NCBI RefSeq assembly: GCF_000003815.2
Contig: NC_049986.1
Coordinates: 12,717,876 to 12,781,875, forward strand
Direction: 5' to 3'
DNA length: 64,000 nt
DNA from: Branchiostoma floridae
Lineage: Eukaryota > Chordata > Leptocardii > Amphioxiformes > Branchiostomatidae
The notes under the pieces were generated by a model. The model did no database searches and had not been told where the DNA came from. It saw only the letters and a list, made by a program, of their open reading frames with translations. Positions 1 through 11,141 of this stretch are shown piece after piece; the first letter of the stretch is position 1, and every line of letters begins with the position of its first letter. The translations under genes and the position numbers were made by a program.

Positions 1-164
1 TTTTTCGTTTCCGCAAGCTACCCGACCGGGCCCCGGGATGGGAATTGGGACTTAAACTTTACCAAACATGACAAACATATCAAACTGGCACCCCAGGAGC
101 AGAAGAACATAGTTGAACTTTTTTACGATTACAAAAAAAATAAACCACTATGAAGTTGTCCTAC

Positions 165-1482
165 CTTGTGGTATCCCTCCTCTGGAAGATCAATTGTCAC
201 AGCACGCCAGGAATTTACGTCTTCGCCAGAAGCCGTCCAGGCAAGCTCGCTGGTAATGTGGTACGTCCTACATGTATATCACATAATGTTAAAACAATAT
301 GAATCAGAAATATCCCAATGATGAAGCTGAAAATCTATGTATTTTTCATCAAAGTGAAACCGTGTCCTATAAAGAACAGTTGATTTCTTTATTCTGAAGG
401 GTATTGTGATTACAACTGCCCCAATGGACTGAAATATAGGCAAACCCTGGTCAAGTTAAGACATTGTCTACAGTATTGTCAATCGACATGAACAAGTCAC
501 AACGTCACGGTGTCATCCTCCTACGGCCCAAGTTATGACTGAAGTCAATGCGTGACGTACATGTACATAAGATCCCTGTCACACATTCAGGACCTTCCCG
601 AAACTTTCCACTTCCCAACCAAGGTCGGCTTTGGGTTGGTAGTACCCTCGGACCGCATCTAAGCAGAATATGACTTTGATTTTCAAAAGTTATATATGGT
701 AGGCTGGCGCAGAACGACGACCAGTTGACAACCTCGTCGACCAAATCCCAACCACAAAAGACCTTGCGCAAGACTGACTTTCAACTAACTTGGTATACAG
801 CCGTATTATAGCCGCCGAGTCTCTTCTGTCCTCTCCGTATTTGTGGAGAGGACAGAAGAGACTCGGGAGCTATAATACGACTGGATACCAGGCTAACTTT
901 CAACCATGGTGTGGAGATAGTCGGGAAGCCATGGTCGGCAGTATGTGACAGGGGCTTAAGAAGGATACTACAGGGCACCAAAGGCGATGTCGTTTGACGT
1001 ACCGTGTCGCCAAGTAGACGTTAAGAGTGCCCATCTCGCTCCCGTACATGTGATAGTAGAACTGCAGCTGTTGACATCCCTCGGTTTGGAACTCTGCACT
1101 GGAGATCCGAGCCACCTCCCCCTGAACACGCGGGCTGGACGCCTCAGTATACAAGTACCAGTCTGCGGAAACAAATCCGTGATCACGTGTTAGGTGATGA
1201 ATATACGGGTTATAATTATGTTACAACTAAAGTCATAACTACCACCAAGATTATAGTGGTGTTCAACATACTGGTTCAAGCCTTAATGGTGACTTCCAAA
1301 TGGCATTGGAAGATAATCAGCAGTGGTAGACAATATCAGTTGAAAGAGATGCTAACTTCATCCGCATCGTCACACAAACACGCGCCCAAACTCCGGCTCG
1401 AGGGTCTGGCAGGGATCATAAAAGGTTTACCTCCTGATTGGGGACGCTAGCTTAAATCTTTTACAAAATAGACTGTGTAACT

Positions 1483-1534
<52 letters not shown>

Positions 1535-4500
1535 CCCTTAGTAAAAGATACCTAAAGTAGGCTGTTATAACTGTAGAAACGTAAATTCCTATCTCATTGA
1601 CATACTGGAATTGTATCCTGAGCTCGGCCCTGTGTCAGAGGACGCAGTTACTCCACTGTTCCTGGTCCAATCAAAGTCGTCGGTTTGGCGATCTTGTTGG
1701 TAGCCACAGATGCTCGCCTCAAAGTTACACTGGACTGGGTCTGGAAACAACAAGGTTGAACTATTAGATTAGTCATGGACATACGATGTTGTGTTAGCTA
1801 TAGACGCACAAGGGGAGTGGGAGGGAGGGAGACAGAGAGATACAAGAAAGATAGAAAGTGTGAAATACGACGTCAGTCATATGTATATATGTATATCGGG
1901 CACATCTACGGACATGTTTGGTCATCGACACTTTAGTGTAAGTTGCCTTTTTTGTTCTACAGAATTATTAACAGATTATGTAAGGTCCTGTTCAAATTCA
2001 GACAGACTACACTGGCTATTATAGGGCTAGGGAGAAGAATTTGCCTGAGAAGTTTTGCTACCAGAGGAGTTGGTCGGCCGTGCAGGAACCTAAGCGTGGA
2101 CTGACTCCCCTGGCCAATTTCCCGATTTTTTTCTCCAAATTCTACGATTCCCGCACGCCCGTAGGAAGGCCTAGTGGAGGCTTACCGTAACAGATGACGT
2201 CCTGTCCCGACCACGTGCCGTCCGCCTGGCAGGTCCTGGAGGACGAGCCCTGGTGGAAGCCGTGCAGGCAGGTGAACTGGATCACCGTGCCGTACATCGT
2301 GCCGCTCCCGATGATTTTCCCAAACGCTGGCCGCGACAACTCAGGACAGTGCACAACTATTCAGACAAAACGTAGTGAGAAATGATGCGGTAAGCATAGT
2401 CTTATACATAAAACCACTTTGCAGCAAAGTGTTTTTTATCGATAGAGAAAGATCCCGCCAAACTATCTGGTTTAACAGTTGTTAGATACGGTATCCTAAT
2501 GTTCCGTTACAAAGTCGTGAAATAAACCGATACACACTGCGCCATACCCCCCCCCCCCAACACACACAGACATACTAAGTACCCATCCATGCACATTAGT
2601 ATGTCAGAAACTGTAAAGCTGTCGGCCTCAAAAGAAACATGGGCCCATAAAATAGACGAAGTTGGCACGTGAAGTAGATTAAGTGAACGTATACATCATG
2701 GCACATGTCATATCATAAGTATATAGAAATAAGTATTGTACTTTCAGATTTCATCTACAGACACAGAGGAAAATGAAACTTGAGATGCAATTTCTTTCTC
2801 TAAATACCTTCACACGTGGTATCGTTTCCACTCCAGATCCCATCTTTGGTGCACGTCCTCTGACTGGACCCGGTCAGCTCGTACCCGACGTCACACGAGA
2901 AGCTGTAGGTACAGCCGTACGTGGTGCATGTGGAACTGGCGGTGCCGTGGTCAGGCGTGGGGAGGGGCAGACAGTCTTTGACTGGATGGATGAGAGAACA
3001 TAGATGGAGGGCGATACTTCTGTAGACGTTAATTCTCCTAAACATCGTTTTGCTAATTTTTGGTCACATAGATAAGACACTTAATAAAAATATTACCAGG
3101 ACAAGATCCATGAAGATGGCTGTTGTAACAAAATCATACAAGATGAACATTATAAAACAAATAATGATAATAATGCCCAGAACAATAATCATAGATAGTA
3201 ATATTCTAGTTATTTCCAGTACGTCGTCTTTATGAGTTCACACCAACTTTTACATGTATCAAACAGATATGGATGTACAGGTCTTTCCAGAAGGTCCCTT
3301 ACTCTGACAGGTAGGTTCTGCAGAAGACCAGCCGCTCGCCGTGCAGGTGGCGCTGTCCTGTCCGATCAGGTCGTACCCTTGGTCACAGTTGTAGAACACG
3401 GTGGCACCGGTCAAAGTGCTCGAGAACGTGTTGCCCCCGTGAAAGGATAGTGCGGGGGTCGCGCAGTCTGCAGCTGTGTGGTATTAAAGAACGGAAAGTA
3501 TATGTTTAAAAATCTATCGGCTATTGATTATGGCATAGGTCCCAATTAGAAAAAGCGGCCCTGCCAGGCATTTCACGGGCTGTTCTTTTGGCATTTTCAG
3601 GCCCCATGTGACACTTTGCGGATCCCGGGATATTTTGGGGCCCGGCCGGGAACAGGGTTGAATTTAAGTCAGACTTACGATGCGCCTGGGACCCGGTAAC
3701 AAATGGTCCCTGACTTACCCGTGGGGAACACCCCTCCGGTATCCACCGGGACAAATTCGTTTGTGGTTACGGAGCCCGGCCGGGGCTACATCTCTGACGG
3801 GCACCGGTGCAATTGGGACCTAAGCCTAACAGGTGCCGCGCGGTAGACATTGTGATCGATACAGAATTGCGCCCTTCAGGCGGGATCATCAGGAGCACCA
3901 CCATGGTCAGAAAGAAAGGTCAATCACCAGGCCCCAAAATACCTTGTACCAGTAAGACCGTATAGGTCTGGTCACCGAGATTGTAGTGGTGGGGATTTTT
4001 ACCGGCTAGCTAGTGAGGGGATCCAACCTCTGCTTGGAGAATAGTAAGACCGTACATTTGGCAGAGATAAACGTCATGTATGAAGCAAGAATTTTTTTGT
4101 TGATTTGTAACAACGCCTACTGTCTCATCAGTCATTGGGTACTACTGCATACTGTCCTTTTTGTGTAATGATTCTTGATATTGTTTAATTTTCAGAAATA
4201 TAGTTGATATTACGTCTTCCCAAAGCCCCACAAATCTAACCTAGGTGTCATGGCCTATTCTAGCAGGGAACTTGGCAGGAAAACGATGGACCGGGGTAAG
4301 AATAGTATGGACAGACTACGCAATCCTAGCATGGTTAATTCTGATGATAAAGTTCTGTGTCCCTTCTCGACGTGATGCGTTTCTTACCCCAGTACGACAT
4401 GTTGAATCCGCCCATCGAGAAGGACGCGTCCGACTGGAAGCGTACGAAGATCTCGTCCGCAGCCTCTGTCTTGAACACGTCTACAGGCATGTACTGTCCG

Positions 4501-7500
4501 GATAAGGTGAGCATCAACTTCCCTGATTCTGAGGACCCCTGCGAATGGATGAATAGAGTAATGATGAGCTTTGGAAGGCGGAAGAAGGAAGGAAGGGTTG
4601 TATTTTCATGACCTGTAAAGCTGAATATGAACGTGACCAAACATCCCACCTGAAAAATGTCGAGACCAATCTAATGTGCTTTACGTGTATATGTCAATTT
4701 TAAGTTCCTATGCGTTTCAAAGGCCAATACGCACATACACATAAACTTGTTGAAACAAGACCGAAAGCTCTGTTGTAATACCGCAGAAATCTACCAGGGT
4801 GCCCATATTCAAACTTGACCTTTATTTTGACAACATCTATATGATTTTGACATCATAAATTTAGATATCCTTAAACAGCATCTTGTGATGTGCTGCCTAC
4901 AAAAACAAGTTCACTGACAAACATACCCACAAATGGCACCGAAAATAAATCTCAGCCAAGGTAGAAAGAAGATCTGCATAGTTATACGTGCCTCATACAC
5001 AGTGAGGATGTCATAATTGTGTTCGGTATTGAAGACGTTGAACTTGAAGAGCACGATGTGGTTATCCCTCGGCTTGATGTGCCAGGTGCAGGTTTGGGAG
5101 TTCTCGTAGTTCCCGGGGAAGTTCGGGCTCAGCAGGACGCCTCTGTCGTGCGTCAGGAGCTGGTTATTACCGCAGATAACTGGTGAAAAATGCATTAATA
5201 GATAAGGAAAGTTTATGACTGTAGCGCTGCCGTTCACGACGAGTTCTTCCTTTCCTTCCAATTTTACACTCTGGTGATTGGTGAGTCTCTGTTTTCTTGA
5301 AAAAGACCAATAAAGTTAGTCCAAACCAGTGAATATCGGAGTCTCAGTCGCCATCATTCTCATGTCCTTAGGTCAACTTAAAGTACATGGTAGAGACATA
5401 GGGGGCTCACACGTGACAATGGACAAAGATAGACATTACTGTAAAAGAGAACACTCAAATACTAGTGTTGGTTACATGTATACAGACAGGTTGAGTATGC
5501 CTTCTTTGCTGGAAGTAGAGAAAGACAAAGAGCCCAACGTTTTCTACAATCTGCGACTTCTGTGATTTAAGAGAAAAGTGAGCTTCTGTTCGTCCGTGAA
5601 TATGAGAGAGTTGGGGAAGAACGTCATTGTGACTTCTTTAAACAATGTGGTTCTTTCGGTGTGGTCAAACGAGTAATTGGAAACATAATGCATTTCGTTT
5701 TCGACTGATTTAGATGTACAGTATCTAACTAGAGTTCGGGGACCTCATACCTCCATGAAATATTCATTGCTTTTTGTGGATGTTATGTATGTTGATGGTC
5801 GGTTGTATTTAAGAGTAATGGATATTACTGTTATGGGTATCTGCTTGGAGCAAAGCCCCATTAACAAACACTTAAAGCACGATGCCTGTTCCAATATATC
5901 GCAGATATAGGGGTGATTTTTGATATTATTACATCGATTATAACGACAGATACGGCGCCCAAAATCTCATCGATTCGAGCTTTCATTACACCTCACCAAC
6001 ACAACAAGTATGAAACCAACCCATCCAGCCATTCTTGAGTAATCTTGTATACAGACAGAGACACCCCCAAACAGCTGTCACCATCTGCTTGGAGCTAAGC
6101 CCATTAACAAACACATACAGCACGATGCCTGTACCAATATATCTCACATATAGGGGTGATTTCTGATATTATTACATCGATTATAACGACAGATACGGCG
6201 CCCCAAATCTCATCGATTCGAGCTTTCATCACACCCCACCAACACAACAAGTATGAAACCAATCCATCCAGCCGTTCTTGAGTAATCATCTACACAGACA
6301 GAGACACATAACAGAAAATATAACCTCCATTTCATGACATTTCATGGAGGTAATAAATGACATTCGTTTTACCCAATATTCCGGTTGAACAGTATAAAGT
6401 TGGCCCCTTACGTAGAGGTTAAAGAAACATGGACTGACTTTCACATGCCGGAGGTGTGATGAAGTCCCAGTGCCCCTGGGACTCGCAGGTGACCGTTTCG
6501 GACGGGTTGTTGAAGGTGTAACCGGGTTCGCAGGTGTACGTGGCGACTTCGGCATACGTCAGTCCCGTGTACGTCATCTCTCCGTGAGTCACAGGGGGCG
6601 GGACTTGGCACACAGTGGCTGCCAAATAAGGGCAATAGATGAGCTTTGGGGTTTATGAAAAAAATACAATCCTCCAACCAACATAGAAATTTTCGTCCTG
6701 GTCTTATTTAGGACCATATGGCCTTCCAGACGTTTGAGATAAGCCACGGCTAAAAGGTGGCTGGTAGTCGGTAGCAGCCCCCGTCCCAGTTCAATGATAC
6801 TTGAGCTTTATCTATGTGTCGTTTCCATGGGTCAAGAGGTATCATTTTAATTGTTTTTCTTTATATATCCTTTTTTCAATACTATATCTGAAAGTTACTG
6901 GAACATCCCCCCCTCAAATATGATTTCTATATTACTTCACAGTTCCTTCAAGAATGCATGCATTTACGCTATACATATGAACCTTCAAGAAACTTACTTA
7001 TGAGAAATGTGAATATTCTCTTATATCTGCATACTCTCATACCTCAGACTCTCATGCCCTATACTCTTATACTTCATACTTCTTATACTCTAATAACTTA
7101 TGATTAGAGTCCCATACCCTATACTCTTATACCTTATACTACTATGCCTTTTACCCTTATACGACGAAAGATCTCATACGTTGGCACGTGACGTTGCCTG
7201 CCTCCCAGGTTCCGTCTGCTGTGCAGTTCTTGGCGGGGGTTCCCACCAGCATGTAGCCGGCGTCACAGCTGAAGTACGCGGTGTCCATCGAGTACGTGAC
7301 GGTACCGTTTGTCAACACTAAGTCCGCACACTGGCGATCTGCATGTTTGAGAGCAAACGGATGAATGGATGAATGAATGAAGGAAGGAACGAATGTCTCG
7401 CCAAGGTAAGAGTAAAATCGGACCTGATGACCACTACTCCTACCAGGTAAGGCTAACATCGCATTTCCAAACCGGGGCCCGGCCGGGCAGTTTGTGGAAA

Positions 7501-10500
7501 CGAAAAATAGAACTGTATACGTAAAAATGTGCACAAATAATGCCCACGACAATTCTCTTTACGCTTTGTGTAGTTTGGTGTCTTTTATATCATACTTAAC
7601 GTTCCCTAAAGCTGCCCGGTCGGGCCCCGGTTTGGAAATGTGACGTTGGTCTAAGCCGCATTCAAATCCATCCTACAATTACTAGTCATATGTTATCACA
7701 GAACCGATCATGGATCACCAGACAGCGACATTTTGTACGACACACTCTCGACTGCATTAATATAAGGACGTCCCCAACTTGATATCATAAAAGCTGTCGT
7801 GTGACGTAAGTGACAAGGGTTCACAGCAAAAGGAGACTTACTGTATTCTTCACACACCACGCCTGCATCCTCGCTGTGGCCACAGTTATGACTTCCCCAT
7901 CCATTGCTGGAACAGTCAAAGATGCTGTCCTCGTTTCCCCCGCAGGCAAGATCGTCCAGGTAGATATTACCACTTCCTGAAACATACCAAAGATACCTTA
8001 AACGTTACCTACAATTTGATGGTGTCTAATGATATCAAAGCTACTATGAGGGCTTTAACATACAGGGTCAAATTGTATTTTGTATTCTACTTGACCCCAT
8101 CGACATCACTTGTATTGTAAGGTATTGACTTGTTAAGGCCCATCTTAGAATCTGAACTTTTGTCGATGAGATGTGATCTCCAACCAGTCAAGCTCACTTC
8201 TCATGTAGAGCTATTCTTCCACTGGTCGTGGCAGAAAAGACATACTATGTAAAGTATTCACAGGTCTATCGACAAGCACAATGAACAGTGGACGACGGCT
8301 TAACGTCAATTGTTTCCGGTAGCGAGCGACACAGCCAGGATTCAAACTCACGTCTTCTTGGTCCAGAGGCATGGTAGCTAGCCACTGGACTACTCACGCT
8401 ACTAAACGATGGTATCAATCAAACATTATTCACCTTGTCCATAGAAAGCAGACGATTTAGCCTCCAGTGCCCGTGGGTAGCGCAGCATGCGGCAGATGAC
8501 GTGAGCTTCGGGCATCCCAAATGAGTCATCACAGATCGTCCCCCAGCTCTCCGACTCACTCCGGCGGATCTCTACTCGTCCTTCCCGCGCGGTGGGTCCG
8601 TTCCTCAGCCTCACCAAATGGCTGTACTGAGATACCGGAGGTGCTGTACAAACAGAGGAACATTTATTTGAAATATGTACAATAATCACTATCATTGTAT
8701 CATCTTGTATAAGTGGCGGCGCTAAAATAAGTTGAATGTGACTTTGAGTCCGCCGTCACTTTGTCCTCGTCCGTTTATTTGTATTTTTACATGTATCTTT
8801 CAATAAGAAAAAATAAAAGAATTACTATCATTACAAATTTCATGATTGGCACTATCGTCTGAATGTTTATTTCATTTCTTAAAATCATTTTCATAGTCTG
8901 GAATAGAATGGAGACATTACCAATGAATTCACTTCACCGTAAAATATTACGTTTTTTATTAAAAAAAAACGTTTCTACATCACTAATCCAGCAAATTCAA
9001 TGTTTTTGTGAAGAGTCTCGTTTTGAACTGAGAAACAGTGAAATAAGACACCATCTCCTTGGAAACATACAATAAAAGCGATAGAAAAGAACGAAAACAA
9101 GCATTCGCATGAAGGACGGACGCACCGACGTTTTGTCCCTCCAGTCGTTCGTAGTATTCGTAGTTACTGGAAGTGCCCATTTCGACGGACGTGGTTAACC
9201 TGTTGTTTTCACTGGTGTAACATTTGGAAGTGGCCGTATTCACTTCGAACGACCGGCAGTAGTACGAGGTGGCTTCAATGCACCTAGGAGTCGGACGACC
9301 AAAATATATGTAAAAATCGCAAAGTCTTTAAGTGTATCAGTATTTCACATTCGCGTTACTGCCCTGTCATTATTCAAAGCTGATAGGGTGTTTGCGGTCA
9401 CATAATATGACGTAATTTAGTGTCCGCCATTTTGCTGAGTTTAACATACGCGCGAACCCAATATGTACATGTATTATAGAGAATTGCTAAACTTTCTTTC
9501 AAACACTAAGATAATGTAGGGGCTTACCCCTAAATTTTCGGTCGATCTCCGTCGACCTTGTTCACAGAATGACCCTTTCTCTCTCCAGCAGTGACGTCGG
9601 GAAGACACCACTTTTGCAGGAGGGGGTCATAAATATCAGAAAGTCTATGTCGCCCCCTGTCCCCGAAAATTTAGTGGTAAGTCCCTACATTATCTTAGTG
9701 TTGGAAAGAAAGTTTAGCAATTCTCTATAATATATTCTACCAACACATGAACTTTCATGATATGTACATGTATGTCAGAAATAAATGGTTCCCTCTACTT
9801 CAGCACCAAACTGTACATGCAGTATTTCTTTAACTCCGAGAATCATTGTCTGTATCTTCCGAATAACTGGTCCAACATGGCGACGGTGGTGGCCATTTTA
9901 TCAGATGTCAAAAAGAGAAATTTTCATTGGACACAATGGCACTCATAAGCTGATGGAGTGAAGTTTGGAACACTGCGGCACAAAATCATCGGCCCCAAAT
10001 ATGCTAGCCTCTACCAGGCTACGAATATGCTATTAGTATTACGAGTACCTTTAAGAATGGGGAGTCAAGATGCTGGATCTAATAGGAATGAGAAATCGTT
10101 AATATGAAGGTTGAAAAGTGGGGGACTTATGTTACAGCCTTGTCTCACCCCGCAGAATGACTAGAGTACGATGACAGACCATGTGGGGTTTGAACATAGA
10201 ATTCTATGATGTGATACATTGATTTTACTAGTCTAAAGAAGTTACCTCCTATAAAAAGATAGAATTTTATAGAATACTCCGTTTTGCCATACCGAATCGA
10301 AAGCTTTTCATAAGTCTACGAAGCATGCATATAGCTTGCCTCCAGGTTTGGATGTCTGTTGGTCAATAAACGTTTTTATACCCCCACACATTAGGCGCGA
10401 TTCGATCGGACGACGAGTCTGCGAGCTCTAATTTACGAGGAGGCATGACCCTGACGGGAAGGGGGAACTCTGCCATTTCTTCGTATTAGGACGAAGAGAA

Positions 10501-11141
10501 GCGATCATACCTTCTTGCACACTCTGCAGCGTTGAGGTTGTCAAGTGTCTCCGCGTTGTCACCGCCGGAGTAGATGCCGTGAATATGTTGAAAGTATTGT
10601 AGGAAGTCTGCCAACAAAGGACAAAGGACAAACTTATCATCCGTCTAAGGGAAATGTGTGCAGCATATACAGAAATGCCACGCAGAACAAAACAAGTAAG
10701 AAGTAAATGCATACATAAGAAATGAGGGCAGAACTACGGGAAAAGGGTCACGGGTTATTGATGAACGGCCGACGTAGAAATATTAAAGCTCCGTCTTAAA
10801 GTAGGTTGTCAAGCAAAGTTCGTCAAGAATTTTGTAACCTCACATCATCTTTTGAGCAAAATCGATTGATATCCTTATGCAAGTTTAAAACCGTGGACTT
10901 CGAAGCTTCGTTGGTTACGGGTTATATTTCTGCTTGATACGGAAACCCCATTTCACTCTACATTTCGAAGAAAAAACGATGCTTTTGCTTCTGATGAATT
11001 AGAACATATGGAAATGTAAAAATGAGACCGTCATACTAAAATATCGCAGCAGTAATGACAGTAAAAAGAAATACAAGTACCTTGTGCGTTGGCAAAGGAT
11101 ACCAGCGCCGCAGCGATTACGCATACCTGTACGGCTCTCAT
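165..11141 (-). CDS. Secreted PAN-SRCR-sushi-CUB-sushi-MAM mosaic protein, 3' end outside window
   Basis: Fifteen exons found by splice sites and phase: 11081-11141, 10511-10607, 9126-9283, 8434-8643, 7842-7976, 7180-7338, 6439-6618, 4992-5179, 4388-4538, 3303-3473, 2808-2981, 2186-2356, 1606-1740, 1003-1162, 165-267 (2253 nt, 751 codons). Order: signal peptide (MRAVQVCVIAAALVSFANA), PAN/apple domain, SRCR in two exons with six cysteines (group A pattern), two sushi, one CUB in two exons, three sushi, then MAM, whose last part lies beyond base 1. Modules are bounded by phase-1 introns; the CUB is split at phase 0. Exons from the SRCR on match the divergent plus-strand gene at 12766-23722 in order, phase and mostly length. 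The CUB has only its first cysteine pair. The exon ending at 4992 uses a GC donor. A secreted recognition or adhesion role is inference. Exon models are confident; the 5'UTR is not defined. Confidence 0.88.
791..890. repeat. 100-bp near-perfect hairpin
   Basis: Arms of 46 bp (791-836 and 845-890) pair with about four mismatches around an 8-bp loop. It lies in the intron between two MAM exons of the minus-strand gene. A short foldback transposon or a structured RNA are both possible. Confidence 0.85.
1484..1530. repeat. (AT)n microsatellite
   Basis: An uninterrupted AT dinucleotide run of about 45 bp in an intron of the minus-strand gene. Confidence 0.95.
1995..2165. repeat. Dispersed repeat C, copy 1
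   Basis: About 165 bp from CACTGGCTATTATAGGG to CCGCACGCCCGTAGG, similar along its length to 31925-32090 in the same orientation. Probably an old transposon fragment. Confidence 0.65.
3536..3822. mobile_element. GGCCCGG-rich inverted-end element
   Basis: Ends TAGGTCCCAATT (3536-3547) and AATTGGGACCTA (3811-3822), with internal GCCCGGCCGGG palindromes at about 3641 and 3773. The first 55 bases of the window look like the end of a related copy. Confidence 0.6.
4990..4991 (-). other. GC splice donor inside the CUB domain of the minus-strand gene
   Basis: The exon ends TATGAG followed by GCACGT, where the paralogous plus-strand exon (ending 17551) has TATGAG followed by GTGCTT. Only cutting here keeps phase 0 into the next exon, which starts at 4538. 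The nearby GT at 4986-4985 would break the frame. This is therefore read as a GC-AG intron. Confidence 0.65.
5840..6310. repeat. Tandem duplication of ~245 bp
   Basis: Two copies starting CTGCTTGGAGC at about 5840 and 6087, sharing the GATATTATTACATCGATTAT stretch and ending at AGACAGAGACAC. An inverted, partial relative occurs near 15125-15175. It lies in an intron of the minus-strand mosaic gene. Confidence 0.85.
7015..7162. repeat. Degenerate tandem repeat of TATACTCTTATACC type
   Basis: About ten imperfect copies of a 12-16 bp CT/AT-rich word immediately downstream (minus strand) of the first sushi exon, which ends at 7180. Simple-sequence expansion. Confidence 0.7.
7450..7656. mobile_element. 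MITE family A, copy 1
   Basis: Inverted ends CATTTCCAAACCGGGGCCCG ... its reverse complement; the inner part includes AACGAAAAATAG. Related copies are at 15886-16056 and 22729-22926. It lies in an intron of the minus-strand mosaic gene. Confidence 0.75.
8130..8403 (-). mobile_element. tRNA-derived SINE
   Basis: On the minus strand from about 8402 the sequence begins GTAGCGTGAGTAGTCCAGTG and has an A-box-like TAGTCCAGTGG (8382-8392) and a B-box-like AGTTTGAATCC (8338-8348), spaced as in a tRNA-type RNA polymerase III promoter. A non-tRNA body follows to about 8130, where the 3' boundary is uncertain. It lies in the intron between the two SRCR exons. Confidence 0.65.
9472..9731. mobile_element. 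Foldback MITE with ~70-bp inverted arms
   Basis: Arms at about 9473-9541 and 9662-9730 are near-perfect reverse complements (TAGAGAATTGCTAAACTTTC...), with about 120 bp between them. It lies in the intron between the two PAN exons of the minus-strand mosaic gene. Confidence 0.85.

Noticed and set aside
4335-4649. Reading the whole 104-codon frame as an exon
   Set aside because: Only 4388-4538 is bounded by acceptor and donor and matches the paralogous CUB exon; the rest is intron read-through.
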